From Candidatus Firestoneibacteriota bacterium (lineage in GTDB: Bacteria > Oederibacteriota > D2-FULL-39-29), in assembly GCA_903891415.1 (NCBI GenBank), contig CAITEH010000005.1, positions 1 to 64,000 of the forward strand: 64,000 nucleotides of DNA. Reading direction: 5' to 3'. A program made the position numbers and the translations under genes. The notes beneath the pieces are model-generated. The model was not told the DNA's origin. It did no database searches and saw only the letters and a list, made by a program, of their open reading frames with translations. Below, piece after piece: positions 17,430-25,768 of the stretch (position 1 is its first letter; the number at the start of each line of letters is the position of its first letter).

Positions 17430-17835
17430 TATTACCTCCGAATTTCTCTTTCGTAAATTCGACTACGCTGCGCTCTATCTTATCCCTTACCTTTCTGAAA
17501 AAAGCCGGAGGGGTCCCGGTCGGATCAGGAATATTCCAGTTAATAAATTCTTTAGCCGGAGCTACAGGACAAATATCTCCGCAGCCCATTCCGATAACAT
17601 AATCAAAAACATCAATATTGAGTTCTTTAATACTTTTCGAACTTGCGTTGGAAAGATCTATCATTTTTTCTTTCATGAAGCTTATGGCATCCGGATTAAC
17701 CTTCCCCGAGGGTTTGGACCCGGCGCTATAGCTTTCATAAAACTCATGACCGTGAACTTTCCCAAAAGCTTCGGCCATCTGGCTCCTGCAGCTGTTATGT
17801 ATGCATAGGAACAATACTTTTGGCAATTTTTTCAT
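17422..17835 (-). CDS. arsC: ArsC-type arsenate reductase / low-Mr protein tyrosine phosphatase family (intact)
   Basis: 137 aa. The P-loop CIHNSCRSQMAEAF gives C11-x5-R17 with Ser, the full LMW-PTPase signature. MGCGDICP supplies further cysteines (C85, C89) as in Cys-relay arsenate reductases, and NIPDPTG carries the general-acid Asp. It is therefore a plausible arsenate reductase. Arsenate enters through Pst, so placement between pstB and phoU makes sense. Protein phosphatase activity is the alternative. A degenerate paralogue lies just upstream. Confidence 0.88.
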   Translation of the reverse strand: MKKLPKVLFLCIHNSCRSQMAEAFGKVHGHEFYESYSAGSKPSGKVNPDAISFMKEKMIDLSNASSKSIKELNIDVFDYVIGMGCGDICPVAPAKEFINWNIPDPTGTPPAFFRKVRDKIERSVVEFTKEKFGGNND

Positions 17836-17883
17836 CCAAACCTCCTCCAGGATATATATTTCAGCTTAGATATTTTCACTTCC

Positions 17884-18309
17884 TCAAATCTCTGATTTAG
17901 AACTTATTTCTTCTGCTATTTTCCTTAATAATCCCGCCACTTTTGCGCCTATAAGATCCCTTGCAAGGCGAAAGAAAACAATTTCCGGGCTCTCAGGATA
18001 AGGGAGCGTCCATTTAAAATATTGTTTTGCCGTTAAAAATGGAGCGGAATCTTTACCGCCCAGATCTACAATAATATCAAATTCTCTGAAAGGTAATTCT
18101 TCTAAGCCTTTCGGCCTATATCCGGAAATATCCATGCCCTTTTCCTTCATGACCAGGATCGCAAGAGGGTTAACCGAACCGGCAGGTTTAAATCCTGCGC
18201 TAAAAAATGAGACGCCCGGAACACCTCTCGCCAGCATCTCAGCAAGTCCTTCAGCCATCTGACTCACGCAGGAATTATCCATGCAAAGAAACAATATTCT
18301 CATGATCAT
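17884..18309 (-). CDS. ArsC-like protein with dismantled active site
   Basis: 141 aa, same fold and length as the next gene ([34 protein letters not shown]). The catalytic Arg of C-x5-R is Val15, the general-acid Asp of the DP motif is Tyr (TLPYPES) and the resolving cysteines are gone ([10 protein letters not shown]). The nucleophile-like C9 and C14 remain. Such a protein may bind an oxyanion or partner but should not catalyse the usual reaction. Starts on the pstB stop (ATGA overlap). Drift after duplication is possible, yet the frame is fully open and tightly coupled, which suggests selection. Confidence 0.85.
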   Translation of the reverse strand: MIMRILFLCMDNSCVSQMAEGLAEMLARGVPGVSFFSAGFKPAGSVNPLAILVMKEKGMDISGYRPKGLEELPFREFDIIVDLGGKDSAPFLTAKQYFKWTLPYPESPEIVFFRLARDLIGAKVAGLLRKIAEEISSKSEI

Positions 18310-19067
18310 CCAAAACGGCCGGAAACATAATCCTCAGTCCTTTTATCCCTGGGATTGGTAAAAATATCTTCGGTATTTCCAAATTCTATCAACTCTCCCA
18401 GCAGAAAAAAGGCAGCCTTGCTGGAGATCCTGGCGGCTTGCTGCATATTATGAGTAACAACCAATATAGTATAATCCTTCTTAAGTTCCACTATCAGGTC
18501 TTCTATTTTTCTGGTGGAAATAGGATCAAGCGACGCGCAAGGTTCGTCAAAAAGAATTACCTCCGGTTCCACAACCAGGCACCTTGCGATACATAGCCGC
18601 TGCTGCTGTCCTCCGGAAAGCCGTAAAGCGCTGTCGCTCAGGCGGTCTTTAACTTCATCCCAGAGCGCCGCCTTGCGCAGGGCAGTCTCAGTTTTTTCAT
18701 AGAGGATTTTTTGATCTGTAATCCCGTTGATCTGCAAGCCGTAACACATATTCTCAAATATACTTTTAGGGAAAGGATTTGGCTTTTGAAATACCATGCC
18801 GACCTTTCTGCGCAGTTCCACTACATCCACATCCGGGTCAAATATATTCTTCCCGTCAAGAAGTACTTTTCCTTTGAGTGTCGTATGAGCAACCAGGTCA
18901 TTCATCCGGTTAATGAGCCTAATAAAAGTCGATTTACCGCAGCCGGAAGGCCCGATCATCGCAGTAACCATATTCTTATAAATATTCATATTAACATCAA
19001 TAAGGGCATGTTTTAATCCGTAAAAAAAATTAACGCCTTCTACTTTGATCCTTATCTCATCAGACAT
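18306..19067 (-). CDS. pstB: Phosphate ABC transporter ATPase PstB (operon 2, canonical)
   Basis: 253 aa with all ABC motifs normal: Walker [11 protein letters not shown]-loop [13 protein letters not shown], signature LSGGQQQ, Walker B VILFDEP and switch VTHN. It serves as an internal control for the altered pair in operon 1. Ends in GRFG like the other two. Overlaps pstA by eight bases and the ArsC-like gene by four. Confidence 0.96.
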   Translation of the reverse strand: MSDEIRIKVEGVNFFYGLKHALIDVNMNIYKNMVTAMIGPSGCGKSTFIRLINRMNDLVAHTTLKGKVLLDGKNIFDPDVDVVELRRKVGMVFQKPNPFPKSIFENMCYGLQINGITDQKILYEKTETALRKAALWDEVKDRLSDSALRLSGGQQQRLCIARCLVVEPEVILFDEPCASLDPISTRKIEDLIVELKKDYTILVVTHNMQQAARISSKAAFFLLGELIEFGNTEDIFTNPRDKRTEDYVSGRFG

Positions 19068-19908
19068 ACTTTCTCCTCTGTTTTTCTCTTAAATAAATTG
19101 CTAGAGCTGAAATACAAAGTACCAAAAGTAAAAGAATAAGGGCGCAGCCAAAAGCTATCATTTTTTGCTGGTCAGGATGCGTTCCTTCGGTCATAAGAGC
19201 GTAAATATGATAGGGTAAAGCCATACATTCGGACATCGGTGACACCGGATATCTGTTGGTATAAAATGTGGCTGCCGTAAAAAGTATCGGGGCCGTCTCG
19301 CCTGCCGCCCTGCCAATGCCCAGAATAACGCCGGTCAAAATGCCGGGTAGAGCTGTAGGAACCACTATATTTTTAATTGTCTGCCATTGTGTCGCACCGA
19401 GCGCATAGGAAGCTTCTCTTAACGAACGGGGTACCGCAACCAGAGCTTCGTAGGAAGCGGAAATAATGTTAGGCAGTATTAAAATACTTAGAGTCAGGCT
19501 TCCCGCGAGAATAGATACGCCAAAACCAAAGAATTTCACAAAAACCGCCAGTCCAAAAAGGCCAAATACTACAGAGGGGACACCTGCAAGATTATTTATG
19601 CTCATTCTTAGAATATTCACAATAATATTTTTTGGACTGTACTCTACAAGATATATTGCGGTTATCAACCCTAGAGGAAGTGAAAATAAGATAGAGCCCA
19701 AAGTCAGATACAGTGTACCCACTATTGCCGGCGCCACACCTCCTGCGGTCATGGCTTTTCTCGGTATATCAGTTAAGAACTGCCACGAAAGCACCTTGAC
19801 TCCATTGACAGTGATAAAATACAGTATGGACCCGAGAAAAAGTATTGTAATTGCCAGAGCCGCTATCAAAAGGAAAAAGCCTATTTTTTGAGTTATTTCT
19901 GCTTTCAT
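19060..19908 (-). CDS. pstA: Phosphate ABC transporter permease PstA (operon 2)
   Basis: 282-aa permease. [27 protein letters not shown] and the EAA loop [29 protein letters not shown] identify PstA; about six membrane helices. Start overlaps the pstC stop by four bases. Closely similar to the PstA of operon 1 in layout. Confidence 0.95.
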   Translation of the reverse strand: MKAEITQKIGFFLLIAALAITILFLGSILYFITVNGVKVLSWQFLTDIPRKAMTAGGVAPAIVGTLYLTLGSILFSLPLGLITAIYLVEYSPKNIIVNILRMSINNLAGVPSVVFGLFGLAVFVKFFGFGVSILAGSLTLSILILPNIISASYEALVAVPRSLREASYALGATQWQTIKNIVVPTALPGILTGVILGIGRAAGETAPILFTAATFYTNRYPVSPMSECMALPYHIYALMTEGTHPDQQKMIAFGCALILLLLVLCISALAIYLREKQRRKYV

Positions 19909-20792
19909 AGATCCAATCCAAGTTTTAATCTATATCTTCGGCTAATAATTTCTGCAACTAGGTTTAGCACCAGAGTAATTACAAAAAGCACAAAACCTAT
20001 GGCAAACAAGGCATGATAATGCTGGCCTCCTACCACTGCTTCGCCCATCTCTGCGGCAATTGTGGAAGTCATAGGACGCACCGGCGAAAAAATAGAATTC
20101 GGTATGGCTGCGGCTCCGCCGGTAACCATAAGGACTGTCATCGTTTCTCCGACAACGCGGCTTATCCCGAGCATTAAGGCCGTGGATATGCCTGAACCGG
20201 CCGCCGGAATGACCACACCCCAGAGGGTCTGCCATCTATTGGCCCCGAGAGCAAAAGAGGCCTCCCTGAAAGCTTTGGGTACAACAGACAGAGCATCTTC
20301 CGCAATACTGCATACTGTAGGAATGGCCATGATACCAAGTACAACCGCGCCTGTGAAGGCGCATTGGCCTGTAGGAATTTTTAGTAATTGCTGGATAAAA
20401 GGAGATATTATTACCATGCCAAAAAATCCAAAAACTATTGAGGGTACCGCCCCTAGCACCTCTACTATATTCTTAAGGTACATTTTTTGTTTATCTCCCG
20501 CAAGTTCGTGGATATATAGAGCGCTTCCTATTCCCAGAGGAATGGCAACCAGCATGGCGCCTATGGTAACAACAAAAGAACCGACAAGCATGGAGAGTAT
20601 GCCAAATTCCGGATTGGCTTCGTTTGTCGGATACCAGTTCCTACTGAATAAAAATTTAAAAAGTCCGGTACTTCTGAAAACAGGGATAGACTCCACGAAA
20701 AGAACCACTATTATGCCGAGTAAAAATATCAGGGAAGAAAAAGCCAGAACCGTAAAGATCCATTTATATATATTTTCTCTTGTTCTTATCAT
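19905..20792 (-). CDS. pstC: Phosphate ABC transporter permease PstC (operon 2)
   Basis: 295-aa permease with the PstC marks FSRNWYPTNEANPEFGILSMLVGSF and the EAA loop KAFREASFALGANRWQTLWGVVIPAAGSG. Separated from pstS by a 68-base gap that holds a strong hairpin, the only sizeable gap in this part of the operon. Confidence 0.95.
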   Translation of the reverse strand: MIRTRENIYKWIFTVLAFSSLIFLLGIIVVLFVESIPVFRSTGLFKFLFSRNWYPTNEANPEFGILSMLVGSFVVTIGAMLVAIPLGIGSALYIHELAGDKQKMYLKNIVEVLGAVPSIVFGFFGMVIISPFIQQLLKIPTGQCAFTGAVVLGIMAIPTVCSIAEDALSVVPKAFREASFALGANRWQTLWGVVIPAAGSGISTALMLGISRVVGETMTVLMVTGGAAAIPNSIFSPVRPMTSTIAAEMGEAVVGGQHYHALFAIGFVLFVITLVLNLVAEIISRRYRLKLGLDL

Positions 20793-20804
20793 TTTTTCAG
20801 GATA

Positions 20805-20837
20805 TTCCGCCCCGTCCTTTATTGTGACGGGGCGGAA
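20805..20837 (-). other. GC-rich intercistronic hairpin after pstS (operon 2)
   Basis: TTCCGCCCCGTC (20805-20816) pairs perfectly over 12 bp with GACGGGGCGGAA (20826-20837) around a 9-base loop. No T-run follows on the transcribed strand, so it is more likely an RNA-stabilising or partial-attenuation element that keeps PstS in excess over the permeases than a full terminator. Confidence 0.75.
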
Positions 20838-20860
20838 ACCCGTCTCCTTTGATATTTTAC

Positions 20861-21679
20861 TTACTTCTGCAGCGCTACAAAACCAGCTTCCTCAACTATC
20901 TTTTGCCCCTCATTGCTCAGGATAAAATCAATGAATTTTTTCCCTGCGCCCTGAGGTTTCCCGTTCGTATACATATAAAGCGGCCGGGAAAGCGGATACG
21001 AGTTATTAAGGACATTTTCTTTCTTGCATTCTATCCCGTTAACCGTAACTGCTTTAACTTTTTCTGTCAGATAACCGAGCCCTATGTAACCTATCCCGCC
21101 GGGAGTTGTTCCGACAGTTGTGGCTACGGCCTGATTGGAAGCTTGAAGAAGAGCATCTCCTCTCACTTTAGCGCCGTCAATGGCCAATGCGCCGAAAGCT
21201 TCATAGGTTCCGCTGGCAGTGTCTCTTGATACCACAACAATTTTTCCGGCATCCCCGCCGACTTTTGACCAGTCGGAGATATTGCCTGTATAGATATCCT
21301 TTATCTGTTTCTTGGTAAGGTTCTTTACTCCGTTGCCCGGATTAAGAATAACAGCAATGCCATCCATTGCTATCACTGAACCTTTCGGGTCAACACCTTT
21401 TGAGAGCGCTTTTTGTATTTCCGCTGCCTTTATGGACCTGGATGAGTCGCAAATATCACAGGTTGAATCCAGGAGGGAAGCAATCCCGACACCGGAACCA
21501 CCGCCCCTTACCGTAACTGAAATATCCGAATTCTTAGCCATAAAAGCTTCTGCCCCTGCCTGAGCAATGGGAAGAACCGTGGTAGAACCTTCAAGGATAA
21601 GCTTCTCTGCATAAGCACCGCCCGAAACAAGCACAAGGCCTGTCAAAGCGATTAAAGCTGTTTTTAAAATACTTTTCAT
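20861..21679 (-). CDS. pstS: Periplasmic phosphate-binding protein PstS (operon 2)
   Basis: 272 aa. Signal peptide ends GGAYA with no lipobox Cys, so it is predicted to be soluble in the periplasm, in contrast to the lipoprotein PstS of operon 1. Binding loops are evident: EGSTTVLPIAQAGAEAFM, RGGGSGVGIASLLD, SRDTASGTYEAFGAL and PGGIGYIGLGYL. The start has GGGAGG upstream. It follows the porin by ten bases. Confidence 0.95.
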   Translation of the reverse strand: MKSILKTALIALTGLVLVSGGAYAEKLILEGSTTVLPIAQAGAEAFMAKNSDISVTVRGGGSGVGIASLLDSTCDICDSSRSIKAAEIQKALSKGVDPKGSVIAMDGIAVILNPGNGVKNLTKKQIKDIYTGNISDWSKVGGDAGKIVVVSRDTASGTYEAFGALAIDGAKVRGDALLQASNQAVATTVGTTPGGIGYIGLGYLTEKVKAVTVNGIECKKENVLNNSYPLSRPLYMYTNGKPQGAGKKFIDFILSNEGQKIVEEAGFVALQK

Positions 21680-21689
21680 ATAACCTCCC

Positions 21690-22898
21690 TTAGTAGTTTA
21701 CCTGCAACATGCAGTCCATCTTTCCGTAACTGAGTGCCGTGGAAGCCATACCGTTATCTGTATAACGATAATCTATCAGAAACCTGACCGCTTTGTCGGC
21801 ATAAACATTTACTCCTATAGTGTAGTAACTCACCGGAGTATTTTTCCAAACATTCGCATTCCACTGCTCAATCCTGATAATCGGAGCTATTCCGGCAAGG
21901 CAGGGCATTAACAGGCCTAAAGGCTGCATCTCAAGTGTTATTGTTGAATCCAGGCAATCCACCAGCCCGGTAGAATCTTTGCCGCCGACAAATTCAGCGG
22001 TAAAGAATGTTGGTATCCCGGCCAGATCTTCTTCATATTTCGCGTAAAAACCGGCTGTTACCGAGTAAAGGGTCTGAGACACGACCCATTTGTTATACAT
22101 GGACAGGCCAAGTTCAACACCATTTACCGGAGCTGAAGTCAATCTAACCGAATAATCTTTCGCGTTGTCAGATTCATAGCCGTAGTTTGTCCCGTTCATA
22201 ATTGCCGCTCTCCACTGCAAAAGATTCTTGAGAGAACCCGGAAGATTTCCCCACCACTGAATTCCGAAATCATAATCGGAAGCAATCACGCTCCCCATAT
22301 ATTTAGGTGTGTCAAATAGTTTCTTTTTGGAAGAAGAATAAGGATTCTCAAAACCAAAGGGCTGGTGATACTGCCCAAATCTGAAAGTGGCCAGATCGTT
22401 GTCAGCTGCAAGGTCTATCCATATTTCCTTAAAAAGAACAAAAGGAACTACCGTGGAATTAGTAGTACCTCCGGCATTAGTACCGGTCACTTTTGTAGTG
22501 GCAGTGCCCGCTACCGTAAATGCCGGCGCCTGTATTGCAGCAAAATCCGGCTGGATCTTAAAAGTGGCCCAATCAGTAAGTTTTGCTGTTAACGCGATCC
22601 TGGCTCTTTTAATTATCCAAGGTTCCTTGCCGTCCACTATCGTCGGATCATCGGTATAGGACATCTGAGTGTATCCCGACCAGGTGATCTTCTGCGCCCA
22701 AGCCGGCACATTTTCCGCTGTTCCGATAGCGAGTTTTTTTGTTACCTCATCTCTTGTATCAGAAAGAATCTGTTGAGCTTCTCCCGGTGTTAACACGCCT
22801 TTGTCCTGTAATTTCTGCGTCAAGGTATCTATTTCTGACGCTGCAGCTATACTTGCAAACATGAAAGCCGCTATTACCGCAAATACTGTCTTTTTCAT
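21690..22898 (-). CDS. Phosphate-selective porin O/P family outer-membrane protein
   Basis: 402 aa. Signal peptide, then a short coiled-coil/periplasmic stretch (IDTLTQKLQDKGVLTPGEAQQIL), then a 16-strand-type barrel with ITWSGYTQMSYTDD, WIIKRARIALTAKLTDWATFKIQPDF and FRFGQYHQPFGFENPYS, matching the OprO/OprP porin family. Heads the operon with pstS and sits behind a Pho box, so it most likely admits phosphate under starvation. AGGAGGG precedes the ATG. Confidence 0.88.
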   Translation of the reverse strand: MKKTVFAVIAAFMFASIAAASEIDTLTQKLQDKGVLTPGEAQQILSDTRDEVTKKLAIGTAENVPAWAQKITWSGYTQMSYTDDPTIVDGKEPWIIKRARIALTAKLTDWATFKIQPDFAAIQAPAFTVAGTATTKVTGTNAGGTTNSTVVPFVLFKEIWIDLAADNDLATFRFGQYHQPFGFENPYSSSKKKLFDTPKYMGSVIASDYDFGIQWWGNLPGSLKNLLQWRAAIMNGTNYGYESDNAKDYSVRLTSAPVNGVELGLSMYNKWVVSQTLYSVTAGFYAKYEEDLAGIPTFFTAEFVGGKDSTGLVDCLDSTITLEMQPLGLLMPCLAGIAPIIRIEQWNANVWKNTPVSYYTIGVNVYADKAVRFLIDYRYTDNGMASTALSYGKMDCMLQVNY

Positions 22899-22980
22899 CT
22901 TACCCTCCTGAATTTTATTTTTTTACTAAAACCCTTTTTTCACCTCCCATCTTTTCAACTGTAACGGGTTACTTACAGTC

Positions 22981-23035
22981 AAGATACAGTATTAGTTTTG
23001 CCTTTTAGTTAAGCAATAATTAAGATTTGGTTAAG
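22981..23035 (-). promoter_or_regulatory. Pho-box promoter of the porin-pst operon 2
   Basis: Hexamers start at 23030, 23019 and 23008, 11 bp apart; the minus strand reads CTTAAC, CTTAAT, CTTAAC. A fourth in-phase unit is degenerate (GGCAAA). Ten bases after it lies TATCTT (22986-22981) as -10. Same geometry as the other two boxes. It overlaps the 3' end of the 23020 ORF. Confidence 0.75.
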
Positions 23036-23292
23036 CACGGAACATCCTCCCCGAACATTACTTTATGCCTTGTAATACCGTCATTTTTAAAATAGCCCGG
23101 ACCGGCAATTTTTCTTGTTTCAAGCACTAAATTCTCTATTTCACTGCAAATTGAGGAAAAATCCATAAAGCTATTGAGCGCTTTATAGACAGCCATAGAA
23201 ATTCCAAGCCCGGCCTGCCCGGTAAGAACTCGTCCGGGAAGCTCATTATATTTTTCCCGCTGATAACCTCTTATAGCCCCGGCTCGAGACAT
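23020..23292 (-). CDS. Small protein of unknown function
   Basis: 90 aa, begins MSRAGAIRGYQREKYNELPG and overlaps the end of the PHP-glycosyltransferase gene by 22 bases, with TGAGGT nine bases upstream of the ATG. Mostly helical, no membrane segment, no motif I recognise. Its 3' end carries part of the downstream Pho box. It could be a real co-transcribed gene or a chance frame. Confidence 0.45.
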   Translation of the reverse strand: MSRAGAIRGYQREKYNELPGRVLTGQAGLGISMAVYKALNSFMDFSSICSEIENLVLETRKIAGPGYFKNDGITRHKVMFGEDVPCLTKS

Positions 23293-25685
23293 GTTTGTTT
23301 TACCTCAGGTAAGTTGTTTTCTTTTTTTGTAGGCCTGATATAAAATATATTATTTAAAGCCTTTTCCCAGGAATAATTCATTATCACATTGGCTCTTGAA
23401 CGCTCTTTCAAGGTATTAAATTTCTCCGGGTCTTTTTCTTTCATTGTCTTTAGATCTTTAATATTTTCAACCCAATCCATGACATTTAATTTAAGAACAA
23501 ACCCGGTTAGCCCGTCCTTTATTATTTCCCGGGGGCCTCCAACATCAGTAACTAGAGCCGGCAAACCGCAGGCTTGAGCTTCAAGAACAGACATCCCGAA
23601 AGTATCTGTAACACTCGGAAAAAGAAAAAGGTCGGCTGACCTGTATATTTCAGGCAGCTCTTCATTCTTTAATCTCCCCAAAAAGTGCACGTTGTTATAT
23701 ATAGAAAGTTGAGACTTCAAATCGTTTACATAAGGGCCTTCCCCGGCTAAAACCAGGGAAATATCATTATAATACTGGTTCAAGTGCCTGTACACATCTG
23801 CAAGGAATTCTATATTTTTATCCGGGGATATTCTGCCGGTATAGAGCAGTGTAAAACCTTTTTTTTCCCACTCAAACTTGCGGCGAAACATAGATGTTTT
23901 TTCAGGAGTAAACATCTCTGTATCTACGCCTCTGATAAATAAACTGATCTTTTTAGGCTCAAAACCGCGTTTCTCAAGTATTTCCTTATATCTTTGTGTC
24001 GGGACCAGTATCTTATCCATGGCCGAATAAAACCATTTAGTGAACATTTCGACGACATCTCCCAGACCATCAGTTGAGGTCAGGCTCTTGGCTTGCGCCG
24101 CAAAATCCGTATGATATACTCCGGTAGTTTTCACTCCGGTTAGTTTGGAAAACGCCAGACCAAACAAACCCACCGGCCCGGGTGTTGATATATATATTTC
24201 ATCCGGGCTGTATTCATGTAATATTTCTATTGATCTAAGAAATGAAGGAATTCTTACGGTAGCTTTTTCGTAAGCAGGAATTTCCAGTTCACAGACATAA
24301 GGCAAATTGATAATATTGCCGCCAAAATCATTGCCTTTTGGCTCCGAGCAGACCATCTTAAGCTCAAAACCATTTTTCCCGCTTAAGCAGGCAAGTTTTC
24401 GGAGAGTAACAGAGACCCCGTTCATATCATTTAGCGTATCCGTGAACCAGAGTATTTTTTTAGGCTTTGAAGCTTTATGCGGGTTATGTTTTTCCAGTAA
24501 AGCGTCCAGCAAATCTTTCCGTTTATGCATCTGCGTAAGAGTTGTGAAAAACGGAGCCGCCAAAAATACTGCAGGAAAAGCGGAAGCCAGCGTGCGCATC
24601 AATTTTACAAAATCACCGGATTTAATATCAGCTTCAAAGGCCTTTGCGAATTCCTTAACAAGAAAATCGGAAACATCCGTAATTTTTCCAAATGCGAGAT
24701 CGATCTTTTTGTCTATGTTATTATCTTTATTGTTCCGCAGCAGCTCGATCAGCTCAAAAATACTTTTTCTTACTTCATCGCTTTCTTTTTTTCTTTTCAA
24801 CTGCAAATGCTTAAATTTAATGGAATCAAGCAGGCTTAGGTTCTTTTTTTCATAGAACAGTTCCGAAAGCTGCAACACCAGATTATTTCCTGTATTACCC
24901 TTACTTTTTGTGTAATCAAAAAGTACTTTATAAATAATAAAAGCAAAATCTCTGTAGTCATTAAATCTGCCCTCAGGAGTTGATTTTTTCTCTCTTATAG
25001 CATTAATGAATTCTTTCCTGTTATTTGCGTCGGCAACAGTGCAGGTTCTGCCTATAAAAAGGCCGGCGTGATCATCCGAGCCGCCGGTAAAACCTTTCAC
25101 CCACGGGTCCGAGCTAAAAGGCTCAATTTTATGTTCAAGGTATAATCTTTCAATAATTTCTGGAGTAAGGCCTTTGAGAAATTTATGCCAGGTCTCATTA
25201 AAAAGTTTGTTTCTTGCGCCATTTATGCCTTCAAATACATCAAAAAGCAGAGTCAGCCGTTCGAGATGCGCAAGTGTAAGTTTATTGTTAACATCATAAG
25301 TGGCATGCGCAACAGAATGCGCGATCCCTTCCGTTTTCAAATAATCCCTTAACGAATAGATATTCTCTCTTCTACTCTGTATCTTCTTAAATTGAAGTTC
25401 ATCAATGTCATAAGAAAGGATATGTATTTTACAGCCATCTTCCGGAAAATAGGCCGTGGATTCGCAGCCGATTATTATCCGATCTCCGTATTTCTCTCTT
25501 AAAAAGACAGCGGCTTTTATCTCATTATGATCTGTAATTGTGACATAATCCATTCCCCGGGCAATTGCGGACCTATAAACTGCCTCCGGCTCGGTATAGG
25601 ATTCATTTACGCCAAGTTTATTCAGTAACCATTCTGAAGGATGTCCGGAATATTTTGAGTGTACATGAAGATCAGCTTTTTTCAT
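23271..25685 (-). CDS. Fusion of PHP metal-dependent domain and GT4 glycosyltransferase
   Basis: 804 aa. Residues 1-240 are a PHP phosphoesterase-like domain with its metal ligands: DLHVHSKYSGHPSE, TDHNE, the His of SVAHATYD and GGSDDHAGLF. A helical linker spans ~240-400. Residues ~405-780 are a GT4 (group 1) glycosyltransferase: NDMNGVSVTLRKLA, GVYHTDF, RGVDTEMFTPEK, YTGRISPDKNIEFLADV and the nucleotide-sugar E-x7-E region DTFGMSVLEAQACGLP. Such GT4 enzymes include SqdX-like and diacylglycerol glycosyltransferases. A four-unit Pho box 40 bases upstream makes phosphate-starvation glycolipid synthesis a reasonable guess. The substrate is unproven. Confidence 0.88.
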   Translation of the reverse strand: MKKADLHVHSKYSGHPSEWLLNKLGVNESYTEPEAVYRSAIARGMDYVTITDHNEIKAAVFLREKYGDRIIIGCESTAYFPEDGCKIHILSYDIDELQFKKIQSRRENIYSLRDYLKTEGIAHSVAHATYDVNNKLTLAHLERLTLLFDVFEGINGARNKLFNETWHKFLKGLTPEIIERLYLEHKIEPFSSDPWVKGFTGGSDDHAGLFIGRTCTVADANNRKEFINAIREKKSTPEGRFNDYRDFAFIIYKVLFDYTKSKGNTGNNLVLQLSELFYEKKNLSLLDSIKFKHLQLKRKKESDEVRKSIFELIELLRNNKDNNIDKKIDLAFGKITDVSDFLVKEFAKAFEADIKSGDFVKLMRTLASAFPAVFLAAPFFTTLTQMHKRKDLLDALLEKHNPHKASKPKKILWFTDTLNDMNGVSVTLRKLACLSGKNGFELKMVCSEPKGNDFGGNIINLPYVCELEIPAYEKATVRIPSFLRSIEILHEYSPDEIYISTPGPVGLFGLAFSKLTGVKTTGVYHTDFAAQAKSLTSTDGLGDVVEMFTKWFYSAMDKILVPTQRYKEILEKRGFEPKKISLFIRGVDTEMFTPEKTSMFRRKFEWEKKGFTLLYTGRISPDKNIEFLADVYRHLNQYYNDISLVLAGEGPYVNDLKSQLSIYNNVHFLGRLKNEELPEIYRSADLFLFPSVTDTFGMSVLEAQACGLPALVTDVGGPREIIKDGLTGFVLKLNVMDWVENIKDLKTMKEKDPEKFNTLKERSRANVIMNYSWEKALNNIFYIRPTKKENNLPEVKQTCLEPGL

Positions 25686-25707
25686 AATCCCTCCTCTTTC
25701 AGGAAAG

Positions 25708-25762
25708 ATTATAACGAAAGGAAATTAAGGAGGGTTTAAGGAATCATTAAGAATGGGTTAAT
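25708..25762 (-). promoter_or_regulatory. Pho-box promoter of the PHP-glycosyltransferase gene
   Basis: Hexamers start at 25757, 25746, 25735 and 25724, strictly 11 bp apart; the minus strand reads ATTAAC, CTTAAT, CTTAAA, CTTAAT. After exactly 10 bases comes a perfect TATAAT (25713-25708). A leader of about 16 bases with GAGGAGGG leads to the ATG at 25685. It lies directly after phoB on the same strand. Confidence 0.85.
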
Positions 25763-25768
25763 AGATTT

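Noticed and set aside
20062-20925. 287-aa plus-strand ORF
   Set aside because: Antisense to pstC and the end of pstS, no recognisable domain or ribosome site.
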